From Sphingomonadaceae bacterium (GTDB taxonomy: Bacteria; Pseudomonadota; Alphaproteobacteria; Sphingomonadales; Sphingomonadaceae), in the NCBI GenBank assembly GCA_021741065.1, contig JAIOYN010000002.1, positions 1 through 54,750 on the forward strand: DNA of 54,750 nt. The letters run 5' to 3'. The notes under the pieces were generated by a model, which had not been told where the DNA came from, made no database searches, and was given only the letters and a program-made list of their open reading frames with translations. Below, in pieces: positions 26,553 to 35,479 of the stretch (within the stretch, counting starts at the first letter, position 1; each line of letters begins with the position of its first letter). The position numbers and the translations under genes are program-made.

Positions 26553-27719
26553 TTAGCTACGCGCGAGCACAGTGGCTATCGCAAGCGCATATGTTCCGTC
26601 CAGCCAGCCGCCGCCATTGACCGCGAGCGCCAGCCGTGCACCTTCGACCTGACGCGCGCCAGCTGTACCGCGAAGCTGATGAACCAGCTCGACAATTTGT
26701 GCGCATCCGGTCGCGCCAAGCGGATGGCCGCGGCTCAGCAATCCGCCGCTTGTATTCACTGGGGTGGCTCCGCCCAGATCAGTAACACCGTCGCGGATCA
26801 GCCTAAAGCCGTCGCCTTTGGCGCACAGCCCGATCTCATGATACTGCATCAGCTCTGCTGGCGCCGCTGCGTCATGCAGTTCGATCACGTCGAAATCCTG
26901 CGAGCCCACTGATGAATCCGTATAGGCCTTGGCCGCCGCATCGCCGACCGGATTGCCCGATGCGCCCGATGCGACTGCCGAAGCCTTTACCTGGACCACC
27001 GGATGACCAATCGATGCCCCCACCTTGTCCGAACAAACGATAATCGCCGCCGCACCGTCAGTGACAGGCGAGCACATGGGCAGAGAAAGGGGTGCCACAA
27101 TCATCCGACTCGCCAGCACATCTTCGAGAGACTGCGGTGTGCGCAGATGAGCTAGCAGGTTCATCGTCGCATTTTTCCGGTTCTTGACCGCGACACGCGC
27201 GAAATCAGAGAGCTCAGCGCCAGACTCATCGAGATATCTCTGTGCGACCGCCGCATAAAAATCCATCAGCAGCGAATTCGCGCTTATCTGTCCGGGCTCT
27301 GATTCGCCGATCTCTTCAATGTCCGTGGATCCGCGCAGCGCGTTGAACGGGCGGCTGCGGTCAACATGGTTCATCTGTTCCGCGCCCACCACAAGTGCGA
27401 CTTCGACTGCGCCGCTTGCCACCGCTTCACACGCAAGGCTGAATGCCGATCCGCCGGAAGCACAGGCATTTTCGATGTTGAACAAAGGCACTTTTCCAAG
27501 CACCTGATGGCGAAGCGCGACTTGCCCCCGAACCATCTCTTGCTGCGAAATAATCCCAGAAATAGCATTGCCGAAGTAGATGCGATCGATCCGATCCGAG
27601 GCTAGACCGCTATCGGCAATCGCCTCCTCAATCGCGGCGAGCGCCAAGCTGCGCACACCACGCCCTACTTGCTTGCCAAATTGGGTCATACCGATCCCGG
27701 CGATGGCGACACCCTTCAC
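26553..27719 (-). CDS. Thiolase (SCP2/acetyl-CoA acetyltransferase type)
   Basis: A 388-residue thiolase-fold enzyme that splits a 3-ketoacyl-CoA. The nucleophile Cys86 is in NIENACASGGSAF, and the second active-site block is NTSGGLLSRGHPLGATG with the His. The C-terminal Cys of classical thiolases is missing (VNGGGWLDG), which is normal for the SCP2-type group. It starts with GTG at 27719, overlapping the ligase stop by 4 bases. It can provide the thiolytic step lacking in the neighbouring thiolase-like protein at 29692-30918. Confidence 0.9.
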   Translation of the reverse strand: MKGVAIAGIGMTQFGKQVGRGVRSLALAAIEEAIADSGLASDRIDRIYFGNAISGIISQQEMVRGQVALRHQVLGKVPLFNIENACASGGSAFSLACEAVASGAVEVALVVGAEQMNHVDRSRPFNALRGSTDIEEIGESEPGQISANSLLMDFYAAVAQRYLDESGAELSDFARVAVKNRKNATMNLLAHLRTPQSLEDVLASRMIVAPLSLPMCSPVTDGAAAIIVCSDKVGASIGHPVVQVKASAVASGASGNPVGDAAAKAYTDSSVGSQDFDVIELHDAAAPAELMQYHEIGLCAKGDGFRLIRDGVTDLGGATPVNTSGGLLSRGHPLGATGCAQIVELVHQLRGTAGARQVEGARLALAVNGGGWLDGTYALAIATVLARS

Positions 27720-29287
27720 ACTAATGCCCTTGCTGCCGAAGCGCCGCCGCCGATGCGACTCTCATGACCAGCCCAATAGGCCTCGCGCACTTCGCGGCGG
27801 AGGATTTTGCCATAGCCACTCACCGGAAGCTCATCGACAAAATCAACTGCCTTAGGCTTTTTATAGCCCGCCATATGGTCCCCGCAAAACGCGATAATCT
27901 CTTGTGCAGTGAGCATCTCACCGGGCTTTGGAACAACGACAGCATGAACCGCCTCGCCCCAATAGTCATCGGGAATACCGAACACGACACAATTGGCGAC
28001 CTTCTCATGAAGGATGATCACCTCTTCCACCTCGCGGGGGTAAACGTTGTTGCCGCCGCTTATCACCATATCCTTCGCGCGGTCGAGCAGGAAGAGATAG
28101 CCTTGCGCGTCAAAATAGCCGATATCCCCTGTGTGCAGCCAACCGCCGCGCAAAGCTTCAGCACTGGCCTGCGGATCTTTCCAATATCCCGGCATCACAA
28201 CATCACCGCGCGCAACAACTTCTCCCGCTTGTCCGGGTGGCAGCGGATTGTCGTCAGCATCAACGCAGTGCGCTTCCACATCTGTTCGCACTTGCCCTGC
28301 AGAGCCTATGCGAAGGTCGTTCGCGTCGAGCAGTTTCTGATGTGCCGCTGCCGTCAACCCAGTAATCGTGATTGGCGCTTCGCCCTGCCCGTAGAGCTGG
28401 ACAAAAACGGGGCCAAATGTCGCGATCGCCTGTTTGAGTTGTTCAACATAAATCGGCGCTCCGCCATAGCAGATTGCCTTCAGGCTTGAGAGATTATGGC
28501 GAGCGGGCACATGATCTTCGAGCATCTTGATGATCTGGGTTGGCGCCATGAACGCTATGTGCGACACTTTGAGCAGCTCAATAGTGCTCAGCAGTTCCTC
28601 GACATCAAAGCTTGCCGACGTGGTGATCGCGTTTGTTGCCCCGCGCGCAACGGCCGGGAGTGCAACGATCCCGCTACCGTGCGACATGGGCGCGCAATGC
28701 AGCACCATTTCTCCGGGCTGGATGTTATGGAGATCAGCAAGATAGTTCATGATCACCACGCGAATCATACGGTGGTTCCAGATTGCGCCTTTGGGCTTCC
28801 CAGTGGTGCCAGAGGTATAAAACAACCAGCAAATGTCTTCAGGCGCGGCCTCAACCGCACAGGGGAGCCTATTGGCCGGGTTGAGCAGAGTGTTGAATGC
28901 GTCGGTCGAAATCTGGTGAGTCAGACCGCCGAACAGGTCGGCATGCAAAGCGATGCCTTCGGCAAACTCCGGGCCGTGAACCAAGATCTTTGCACCCGAA
29001 TTCTCGACGATATAGGCCATTTCACGAGCGTGGAGCCGCGCGTTAATTGGTACAACAACCAGCCCTGCCGCAAAGCACCCGAAAACGACTTCCAGAATCC
29101 GGGGCGAATTTGCTAGGCAAAAGGCAACCCGATCGCCTGTCTTGCACCCGAGCGCCAGGAGGTTCCCGCCGATTGCAAGCGACCGGTCTCGGAAATGAGC
29201 GTAGGTATGACTCTCCTCGCCCTGCAGCAAGGCCACCGTATCGGGCCATTGTCGCGCTGATTTTTCGAGGAAAGAGAAACTGTTCAT
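27716..29287 (-). CDS. Acyl-CoA ligase (AMP-forming)
   Basis: A 523-residue ANL ligase activating an acid with ATP and CoA. It shows the P-loop YTSGTTGKPKGAIWNH, the A5 region LYGQGEAPIT (most relatives have YGMTE), HTGDIGYFD, then DRAKDMVISGGNNVYPREVE and the catalytic lysine in SGYGKILRREV. The ATG at 29287 sits in TGATG, overlapping the stop of the DUF35 protein, so this start is preferred to 29314. It is the fourth gene of the operon under operator B1. Confidence 0.9.
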   Translation of the reverse strand: MNSFSFLEKSARQWPDTVALLQGEESHTYAHFRDRSLAIGGNLLALGCKTGDRVAFCLANSPRILEVVFGCFAAGLVVVPINARLHAREMAYIVENSGAKILVHGPEFAEGIALHADLFGGLTHQISTDAFNTLLNPANRLPCAVEAAPEDICWLFYTSGTTGKPKGAIWNHRMIRVVIMNYLADLHNIQPGEMVLHCAPMSHGSGIVALPAVARGATNAITTSASFDVEELLSTIELLKVSHIAFMAPTQIIKMLEDHVPARHNLSSLKAICYGGAPIYVEQLKQAIATFGPVFVQLYGQGEAPITITGLTAAAHQKLLDANDLRIGSAGQVRTDVEAHCVDADDNPLPPGQAGEVVARGDVVMPGYWKDPQASAEALRGGWLHTGDIGYFDAQGYLFLLDRAKDMVISGGNNVYPREVEEVIILHEKVANCVVFGIPDDYWGEAVHAVVVPKPGEMLTAQEIIAFCGDHMAGYKKPKAVDFVDELPVSGYGKILRREVREAYWAGHESRIGGGASAARALV

Positions 29288-29688
29288 CAACCTACGCGGC
29301 GGAATGTGGCACATGGACGACGCTCGATCTCGCCGGGGTCGACAGCAACAAACTCAACCTCATCGTCGCACCCATAAGCCGACCAGTCATTCTCCCCAGT
29401 CGCCTCTAGCCGGACAAGTAGTTGAACACCCTCGGGCAGTTTCACCACGCCAATGGCATAAGGCAAATCACCCTCAAACCCTTCGGGCGCACCTTGGCGC
29501 AAGACGCAGAAGCTGTGCAATACGGCCTTGCCCGACGATTTTACCCAGCCGAGATTATCAGACTGGCAATGCGGACAGGCATAGCGCGGCCACATATTGG
29601 GTTTGCCGCAGTCATGACAATTCTGGATCAGCAGGTCTCCGCCAGCAAGGCCTGCACGGAAATCGGATACGATAACAGGTGTTTTCAT
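29287..29688 (-). CDS. DUF35 OB-fold/zinc-ribbon protein (thiolase partner)
   Basis: A 133-residue protein with an N-terminal zinc ribbon (CHDCGKPNMWPRYACPHC, residues about 20-37) and an OB-fold (about 45-130). DUF35 proteins bind thiolase-fold enzymes as accessory subunits. In steroid side-chain breakdown they pair with Ltp2-type aldolases. Here it lies 3 bases behind a thiolase-like gene that lacks the nucleophilic Cys, exactly the setting for such a complex. Confidence 0.88.
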   Translation of the reverse strand: MKTPVIVSDFRAGLAGGDLLIQNCHDCGKPNMWPRYACPHCQSDNLGWVKSSGKAVLHSFCVLRQGAPEGFEGDLPYAIGVVKLPEGVQLLVRLEATGENDWSAYGCDDEVEFVAVDPGEIERRPCATFRRVG

Positions 29689-29691
29689 CGT

Positions 29692-30918
29692 TCAGGCCCC
29701 TAATTTCGTGCGTTCGAGCAAAAGGATCTGCGCATCCATGTAGGAGCCGCCTGTGCCGCCAATGATCGCACGTTCGCAGCCTTCAACCTGACGCTTTGCA
29801 GGCGCACGGTGCAGCAATTGGCGGATACCTTCGACCAGCAAGGCCGTGCCGCCGCCAACGCCCGTATGCCCCGCCGAAAGCAGCCCGCCATTGGTATTCA
29901 TCGGCAACTTACCGCCAGGATCACCATGGCCCGCAGCAAACCAGCGCGCTCCTTCTCCCTTTTCGGCGACGCCGATTCCCTCCAGTGCGATCGCCGTGAC
30001 TGCAGCATAGCTGTCATAGATTTCGCCAATGTCCGCGTCCTTAGGACCCCAGCCCGATTGGTTCCACGCCCGCTCCGCCGCCAAGGGCCAGCCAAGCACA
30101 GCTTGATCAGATTCTTGGCTCAAACAGTAATGGCTGACGCAGCCCCCAGAGCCCGCAACTCTGACGCCGCTGCTGATGCCACGTTTTTTCGCGACACCAG
30201 CGCTCGTCATCACAAAAGCGCAGGCCCCGTCGGCCATTGGCGGGCATTCAAAACTGTGCAGCGGGTCAGCGACCATGCGCGAGGCGAGTATCTGCTCAAC
30301 CGTCAGTGGCTTGGTGTAGAACATCGCATTTTCGTTGAGGTTCGCCCATTTGCGCAATGTGACACAGACCGACGCCAGTTCCTCCGCCGTGCTGCCCGAC
30401 GCGTGCATATAGCGCCGCATTATCATAGCGCCGATGGCATTGAACTGGATGCCCGTCGGCAATTCCCATTCGCCGGGGATGCCGTTTTTCGACAACATGG
30501 TGATCATCTCATTAAGGTCAGCTGAACCCCAGCGTTCACATTGGAGCACTAACACGTTTTTTGCGTGACCTGTTGCGATCAGTCCGTGGGCTGCGCGCAC
30601 CGCGTTGTCGCTGGTCGACCCGCCGGAATGCACCATGAAGCTCGACTTGCATGAGCCGTGGATTCCCAGCTCTTCTGCCATGCGCGAGAAGACCAGATCG
30701 GCCTGATCCGCGCCGCTGTGCAGGCACGGGATCAGCAGGATCGTGTCGATATCCCTTGGCACCATCCCCGCATCCCTGAGTGCCATGACGGCGACGCTTG
30801 TGAGGCCCTCAATGAAGCTGCGATCCGGAAACTTTCCGGTCGGGATTTCTCCAACGCCCACGAACACGGGGTCATTCTCCTGACCCGCGTCGACATGCAA
30901 TTGCCAATTTTCTGTCAT
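29692..30918 (-). CDS. Thiolase-fold protein without nucleophile (Ltp2-like aldolase candidate)
   Basis: A 408-residue thiolase-superfamily (lipid-transfer/SCPx-like) protein. At the nucleophile site, where true thiolases have CASGG, it reads VHSGGS (96-101), so the Cys is Val96. The second block is NTNGGLLSAGHTGVGG, and the C-terminal Cys is also absent. Such proteins in the Ltp2 group do not thiolyse but break a 3-hydroxyacyl-CoA by retro-aldol reaction, with a DUF35 partner. EIYDSYAAV (about 310) offers Tyr residues of the kind used there. The flanking genes are DUF35 and MaoC. Function is inferred from this set. Confidence 0.85.
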   Translation of the reverse strand: MTENWQLHVDAGQENDPVFVGVGEIPTGKFPDRSFIEGLTSVAVMALRDAGMVPRDIDTILLIPCLHSGADQADLVFSRMAEELGIHGSCKSSFMVHSGGSTSDNAVRAAHGLIATGHAKNVLVLQCERWGSADLNEMITMLSKNGIPGEWELPTGIQFNAIGAMIMRRYMHASGSTAEELASVCVTLRKWANLNENAMFYTKPLTVEQILASRMVADPLHSFECPPMADGACAFVMTSAGVAKKRGISSGVRVAGSGGCVSHYCLSQESDQAVLGWPLAAERAWNQSGWGPKDADIGEIYDSYAAVTAIALEGIGVAEKGEGARWFAAGHGDPGGKLPMNTNGGLLSAGHTGVGGGTALLVEGIRQLLHRAPAKRQVEGCERAIIGGTGGSYMDAQILLLERTKLGA

Positions 30919-31386
30919 TCAAACTCTCCGCTTTGCCAGCATGGTCTGGAGAAACGTCATCACCTCGTCTCCCGATTGATTGCGCACTGAATAGGTGACC
31001 GCCAGTATGCCATGTTTTCCGCCCGTCGTTTCATGCCCCGTAACTTCGGCAACGACGTGAAGAGTGTCGCCCGCGAACACCGGCTTAGTCGCCTTGAGGC
31101 CCGTTATTTCGACAAGCGCGGCAATGGCGTCGCCATAAAATCCGCTGCCCCCAATCAAGCCGACTGCGAGCGAGAAAGTCAGCGGACCATGCGCGATGCG
31201 TTGGCCAAAGCGCGAGCCTTCCATGAACGTAGCATCGGTGTGAAGTTGGTAATGATCACCCGTCAGCCCGGCAAAACTGGTTATATCGCCAATATCGACT
31301 GTGCGACCTCGCGTCGTCATCGTGTCGCCAAGTTCGAAATCTTCAAAGCATTTTACCTGCGGATCAGAGAAGGCGCGCCGTGTCAT
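30919..31386 (-). CDS. MaoC-family (R)-specific enoyl-CoA hydratase-like protein
   Basis: A 155-residue single hot-dog domain. The hydratase-2 motif is present: Asp44 and His49 in LTGDHYQLHTD, and GQRIAHGPLTFS. These enzymes hydrate an enoyl-CoA to the 3-hydroxy form, which an Ltp2-like aldolase could then cleave. The gene heads the operon. Its ATG is preceded by GAGG, and operator B1 ends only 10 bases upstream, so transcription must begin very near or within the operator. The stop touches the next ATG (TGAATG). Confidence 0.88.
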   Translation of the reverse strand: MTRRAFSDPQVKCFEDFELGDTMTTRGRTVDIGDITSFAGLTGDHYQLHTDATFMEGSRFGQRIAHGPLTFSLAVGLIGGSGFYGDAIAALVEITGLKATKPVFAGDTLHVVAEVTGHETTGGKHGILAVTYSVRNQSGDEVMTFLQTMLAKRRV

Positions 31387-31396
31387 CTAAACCTCA

Positions 31397-31412
31397 AAAC
31401 AATCATTTGTTT
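31397..31412. promoter_or_regulatory. Palindromic operator B1 (AAACAA-N4-TTGTTT)
   Basis: AAACAA-TCAT-TTGTTT with perfect arms directly in front of the MaoC gene and its seven-gene operon. The same 16-base site is found at four other promoters of the right arm. Confidence 0.75.
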
Positions 31413-31463
31413 TTCGATATGATAGGAACCATTATCTGTCAAGCGCGCGCACAAAAATTCGCT

Positions 31464-32054
31464 TTAACCGCGCAAGCCCATAAATAGAGTGTCCGCGATG
31501 ACCCCGCCAACTTCCTCGGGTGAAAGCGCTCCATTGGGCGTGAGCCATTCCGGGGTCCAGTTTAGCGCGCCGAGTATCGACAGCACAGCGATACGGCGGT
31601 TCAGAGTCGCTCGAAATGTTCCAGATTTGATGCCATCCTCGATCACACCGATGAACGCCTGCTCGTAATCACGGCGTTTGCCAATAGCGGCTTGAATGTT
31701 GTCATCTCCCAAAAAGCGCCATTGATGGAAAACAACGAGTGAGCGTTCGGGATTATCAGCGACGACGGATACATGGGCGATCACCATTGCACGGAGCCTC
31801 TCCGCGGGTGTCGCGCCCGATACAATGTGCGGCCGAACAGCGTCGAGAAACCTGCGAATTCCATCGTCAACAATATCGACGAGCATCGCCTCTTTGCTCG
31901 CGATGTGCGCATAGAGGCTTCCTGGCAGAACCCCGACTGCTTTCGCAATGTCCCGCATCGATGTGCCGCTAAACCCTTGCTTGCCAAACAAGTGCACTGC
32001 CGCGTCCATGATGGCTTCTCGCGGGCCGCTAGCCGGATCGATAACAGTTGCCAC
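31464..32054 (-). CDS. TetR-family regulator 2 (right-arm candidate repressor)
   Basis: A 196-residue TetR protein. The DNA-binding domain contains DAAVHLFGKQGFSGTSMRDIA and VGVLPGSLYAHIASKEAML. The ligand domain has VVFHQWRFLGDDNIQAAI and ends ALNWTPEWLTPNGALSPEEV, a TetR_C_24 pattern as in KstR2, which senses CoA thioesters. It lies 14 bases behind an acyl-CoA dehydrogenase gene whose promoter carries operator B2, so it probably controls its own synthesis together with the AAACAA-N4-TTGTTT regulon. Confidence 0.9.
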   Translation of the reverse strand: MATVIDPASGPREAIMDAAVHLFGKQGFSGTSMRDIAKAVGVLPGSLYAHIASKEAMLVDIVDDGIRRFLDAVRPHIVSGATPAERLRAMVIAHVSVVADNPERSLVVFHQWRFLGDDNIQAAIGKRRDYEQAFIGVIEDGIKSGTFRATLNRRIAVLSILGALNWTPEWLTPNGALSPEEVGGVIADTLFMGLRG

Positions 32055-32068
32055 GCTTAGTCTACTCC

Positions 32069-33217
32069 TTAACCCTCCCGCCCCAGCCCCATCGACTTCG
32101 CGATAATGCTGCGCAAAATTTCATTTGTGCCCCCGCCAACCATGCCATGCTTGGCTTCGCGAAAGTAGCGCTCCATATGATATTCAGGCAGTTGAGCATA
32201 GCCGCCAAGTGCTTGCATTCCGTTGAAGGCAATCTGAAACAGTGTCTTGGCAGTGAACAGTTTGGCTTTGGCCACATCGGCATTGGCGGGTTCGCCGCGT
32301 GCCAGTTTGTCAGCGGCATAATAGACCAACAGCCGCGCCGCCGCGAGTTCGGTTTCGTCGTCAGCCATACGGTGTTTAAGCACCTGATAGGATGAGAGCT
32401 TCTTGCCAAATGCGTCACGTTCGCTCAAATATTTTTTGGTGTCATCCAGCGCTGTGCGCGCATTTCCGACCTGCGAGGCAGCGATGCTCAGTCTCTCTAG
32501 ATCGAGATGCTCGCCGATATAACGCCAGCCCTTGCCAACTTCCCCGAGCAACGCCGACTTCGGGATCCGCATGTCGTCCATAAAGAACTCGGTGGTGCCG
32601 AGACTCTTACGAACAAGAGTATTCATCTTCTTGATATGCAACCCCGGCGTTGTGTTGGGCACCAAAAATAAAGAGAAGCCGTCATAACGCTCTTGGCTTG
32701 TACGCGCCAGAATGGCGATGGTTGCGCCGGGCAACTGGGCACCTGAACACCAGACCTTATTGCCATTGAGCACCCATTCGTCGCCGTCGAGCCGAGCTGT
32801 GGAGCGACCGCCTGCTGCGTCAGATCCCGATTGGGGCTCGCTTATGGAAATTGAAAATTTAGCATCGCCACGCAGGAAGGGTGCAATGTATTGCGCCTGC
32901 TGCTCAGGCGTGCCGTGAGTGCAGATATTCTGAACAGTGAACATCGAGGTCATGATACAGGCGGCGGTATCTAAGCTATATTTACCAATTGCTTCGCAGA
33001 AGATCGCAAACATGACCGGGTCGGTCTGCATGCCGCCAAGTTTCTCCGGCACAAGCAGGCCGAGCCAGCCAAGGTCAGCCATCTTGCGAAATACATCTTC
33101 GGGAAACTCCCGCGACAAATCATGTTGGAGCGTATAATCTTGACCAACCTCGCGGGCCATGAAATCCTGAACGGTGTCGTTCCACATCCGCTGCTCATCA
33201 CTAAAGCGGAAATCCAT
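32069..33217 (-). CDS. Acyl-CoA dehydrogenase
   Basis: A 382-residue acyl-CoA dehydrogenase (MDFRFSDEQRM start, normal for the family). Segments seen are FSISISEPQSGSDAAGGRST, WVLNGNKVWCSGA, and the C-terminal MVGGGTNEILRSIIAKSMGL. The catalytic Glu of YEGT is Gly at this place, so the base must come from elsewhere, as in the isovaleryl-CoA dehydrogenase type. ATG 33217 is chosen because the longer frame to 33292 crosses operator B2. It is divergent from the ligase at 33310 and co-transcribed with TetR gene 2. Confidence 0.9.
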   Translation of the reverse strand: MDFRFSDEQRMWNDTVQDFMAREVGQDYTLQHDLSREFPEDVFRKMADLGWLGLLVPEKLGGMQTDPVMFAIFCEAIGKYSLDTAACIMTSMFTVQNICTHGTPEQQAQYIAPFLRGDAKFSISISEPQSGSDAAGGRSTARLDGDEWVLNGNKVWCSGAQLPGATIAILARTSQERYDGFSLFLVPNTTPGLHIKKMNTLVRKSLGTTEFFMDDMRIPKSALLGEVGKGWRYIGEHLDLERLSIAASQVGNARTALDDTKKYLSERDAFGKKLSSYQVLKHRMADDETELAAARLLVYYAADKLARGEPANADVAKAKLFTAKTLFQIAFNGMQALGGYAQLPEYHMERYFREAKHGMVGGGTNEILRSIIAKSMGLGREG

Positions 33218-33247
33218 CTGCGATCGTCCTATTCCAAGTTTGCTAAT

Positions 33248-33263
33248 AAACAAATGTTTGTTA
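33248..33263. promoter_or_regulatory. Palindromic operator B2 between the ACAD and ligase genes
   Basis: AAACAA-ATGT-TTGTTA, one base off the perfect arms, centred in the 92-base gap between the divergent starts at 33217 and 33310. One bound dimer could block both promoters. Confidence 0.72.
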
Positions 33264-33309
33264 TGACAATTATGCTGTGTAGTCAATCGCACAGAGACGA
33301 GAGGAAAAG

Positions 33310-34965
33310 ATGGCTCCGCAAAAACGCCGTAATCTGCTTGAGGCCCGTTACCCTAAATGGGAGGTGTTGTCCATTTCCTGCAGGCTGGACCGTGCGGCTG
33401 AGTGTTGGGCAGATCGACCCCTGATCATCACTGATGCACGCACATGGAATTATGGTGAGGTGCAGGCCTGGTCGCGACAGATCGCCTCAGGCCTTATCGC
33501 TCACGGCCTTAAGGCTGGCGAACATGTCGCCCTCGATATGGCCAACTACCCTGAATTCACTGCAATCAAGTTCGCCATCGCACGGGCTGGTGCGGTCTGC
33601 ATTCCGGTCAATTTCCTATTGCGCGGGCAAGAACTTGCCTATGTGCTAGATCAGTCTGATGCGGCGATGCTGATCACGATGGAGGAATTCCGTGGGCACG
33701 ATTATCTTGCAGACTTGAACCAAATCAGGCCGGCACTGCCCAAAATTCGTCATGTCTTTTCGCTTGCGGGAATCGATGCCCTGATTGCTAGTGCCACACC
33801 AGACAGCGATGCGGAGCTCAGCGCACGGGAGGCGGCGGCAGATGGCACAGCACTGAGTGATATCCTCTACACTTCGGGAACGACCGGGCGTTCCAAGGGC
33901 GTGATGCTGACCCACGACATGGTTCTCCGCGCGGCCTTTTCGTCGGTGATTGCGGGCGCGTTCGAAGAGAACCGGCGGATGCTGTTTGCCATGCCGATGT
34001 ATCATGTCTTTGGTTATGCCGAGTGCCTCCTCGCGGTGCTTTTCGTCGGCGGTGCGATCATCCCGCACCTTGTTTTCGATGCGGCAGAGATGCTGAATGC
34101 AGCGGAACGCCATCGCGCGACTGAGCTGGTCGCTGTGCCGATGATGACATCGAAATTGATTGAGGTTGCGCGCACGCGCGGCTTCGATTCAACCCATCTA
34201 AAGGTCATGTTCAACAGCGGGGGGGTCAATCCACCGGGGATATGGAGCGATATCCGCGAAGCCCTTCGTCCGCGAGAAATGCGGATGGGCTACGGCATGA
34301 CTGAGACATCAGCGTCGGCGACATCAAATGTGGTCGAGGATGACGATGTAAAGCTGCTGACCACGCATGGCTGCCTCAAACCCGCAAGCGTCGCAGGCGA
34401 TCCTGCGTTGGGCGGGCGCGTTGCGGTCTATAAAACGATTGACCCTGAAACGCTCACCGACCTGCCCCCTGATATGGAGGGCGAGCTTGTTGTGACCGGC
34501 CCCATCGTCACGCGCGGCTATTACAAAAAGCCAGAAGAAACAGCGGCCGCCTTTACTGTGGATGGCTGGCTTCGGACGGGCGACCTCGGACGGGTTAGCA
34601 CAGATAACTATGTGACACTAACCGGACGGATCAAGGAAACCTATCGTTGTAATGGCGAAATGGTGATGCCGCGCGAAATTGAGATGTTGTTCGACGATCA
34701 TCCACAGATTGAGCAAGCGTTGGTCATCGGCGTGCCGGATCCACGAGCGGGTGAAACTGGCTGCCTCTGCATTGTACAGCGCGGGATTGATCGTCCCGAT
34801 GCCGACGCGCTTCTCGCGACATGCGCTGCAAAGCTCGCACGGTTTAAGGTGCCCCGCCATGTGCTGTATTTTGCAGCTAGCGATATTCCCCTGACTGTCA
34901 CAGGTCGCCCGCAGAAATTCAAACTCGCAAAGCTTGCTATTGAGCGCATCCAAGGAGAGACATGA
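33310..34965 (+). CDS. Acyl-CoA ligase (AMP-forming)
   Basis: A 551-residue ANL ligase. P-loop YTSGTTGRSKGVMLTHD, A5 motif GYGMTETSASATSN, A7 LRTGDLGRV, A8 GRIKETYRCNGEMVMPREIE and catalytic lysine in VTGRPQKFKLAK. The A8 hinge ETYRCNGE differs from the common DMIxxGGEN, marking a distinct subgroup. It is transcribed divergently from the dehydrogenase/TetR operon, and its last bases overlap the next gene (ACATGATG). An acid released by ring opening is a plausible substrate. Confidence 0.9.
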   Translation: MAPQKRRNLLEARYPKWEVLSISCRLDRAAECWADRPLIITDARTWNYGEVQAWSRQIASGLIAHGLKAGEHVALDMANYPEFTAIKFAIARAGAVCIPVNFLLRGQELAYVLDQSDAAMLITMEEFRGHDYLADLNQIRPALPKIRHVFSLAGIDALIASATPDSDAELSAREAAADGTALSDILYTSGTTGRSKGVMLTHDMVLRAAFSSVIAGAFEENRRMLFAMPMYHVFGYAECLLAVLFVGGAIIPHLVFDAAEMLNAAERHRATELVAVPMMTSKLIEVARTRGFDSTHLKVMFNSGGVNPPGIWSDIREALRPREMRMGYGMTETSASATSNVVEDDDVKLLTTHGCLKPASVAGDPALGGRVAVYKTIDPETLTDLPPDMEGELVVTGPIVTRGYYKKPEETAAAFTVDGWLRTGDLGRVSTDNYVTLTGRIKETYRCNGEMVMPREIEMLFDDHPQIEQALVIGVPDPRAGETGCLCIVQRGIDRPDADALLATCAAKLARFKVPRHVLYFAASDIPLTVTGRPQKFKLAKLAIERIQGET

Positions 34966-35252
34966 TGTTCATCGAACGTGCTGAAGTGCCCGTGAAAGAA
35001 GGCATGGAAGAAGCCTTTGCCGCTGCAATGGCCGCACGGGGAGGGGCAATCCTCGCTTCAGCTCCCGGCTGCGCATCTGTTCGTGTCGGACGCGGAGTGG
35101 AAAATCCCGGGAAGTTCATCCTGCTATTGGAATGGGATTCGGTCGCGTCGCACGTTGCGCTCACAAAGACCCCTGCATTTGAGGAATTCAAGGCACTTGT
35201 CGGGCCATTCTTCGCTGGGGCAGCGAACATGGAGCATTTTGAAATGGCGTAA
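34962..35252 (+). CDS. Antibiotic-biosynthesis-monooxygenase (ABM) domain protein
   Basis: A 96-residue ferredoxin-like alpha+beta protein. The pattern MFIERAEVPVKEGMEEAFAA, then APGCASVRVGRGVENPGKF and LLLEWDSVASHVALTKTPAFEEF, is typical of ABM/YgiN-like proteins. Some are cofactor-free monooxygenases or heme-degrading enzymes; many are uncharacterised. The start overlaps the ligase stop, so both are made from one message. It converges on the ferredoxin gene, 4 bases away. Confidence 0.8.
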   Translation: MMFIERAEVPVKEGMEEAFAAAMAARGGAILASAPGCASVRVGRGVENPGKFILLLEWDSVASHVALTKTPAFEEFKALVGPFFAGAANMEHFEMA

Positions 35253-35256
35253 AATG

Positions 35257-35457
35257 CTATTCCGCTACCAAAGTAATAGCCCGCTCCGGGCAAGATTTCA
35301 TCCCGCGTTTGGCATTTTCCTCTTCGCCCGCAGGCACGTCGATTTCGTTACTGCGATCGGCATTGTAACCGTCGTCGTCAAGAATGAAGACGTTGGGGGC
35401 ATATTTTGCGCAGCGGCCGTGACCGGTGCAATGTTCACCGTCGATTTTAACACGCAT
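35257..35457 (-). CDS. Ferredoxin with CxxHxxC cluster motif (P450 partner)
   Basis: A 66-residue acidic ferredoxin. The cluster ligands lie in CTGHGRC (C-x2-H-x2-C near the N-terminus) and a later SCPE. Replacement of the second Cys by His is typical of ferredoxins that carry a 3Fe-4S cluster, or a His-ligated 4Fe-4S cluster, and feed electrons to bacterial P450s. It is the third gene after the P450 and the hydrolase on the minus strand. No ferredoxin reductase gene is present in the window, so a general reductase must serve. Confidence 0.93.
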   Translation of the reverse strand: MRVKIDGEHCTGHGRCAKYAPNVFILDDDGYNADRSNEIDVPAGEEENAKRGMKSCPERAITLVAE

Positions 35458-35479
35458 CCTATATTCTCCTTGTCGGCGC

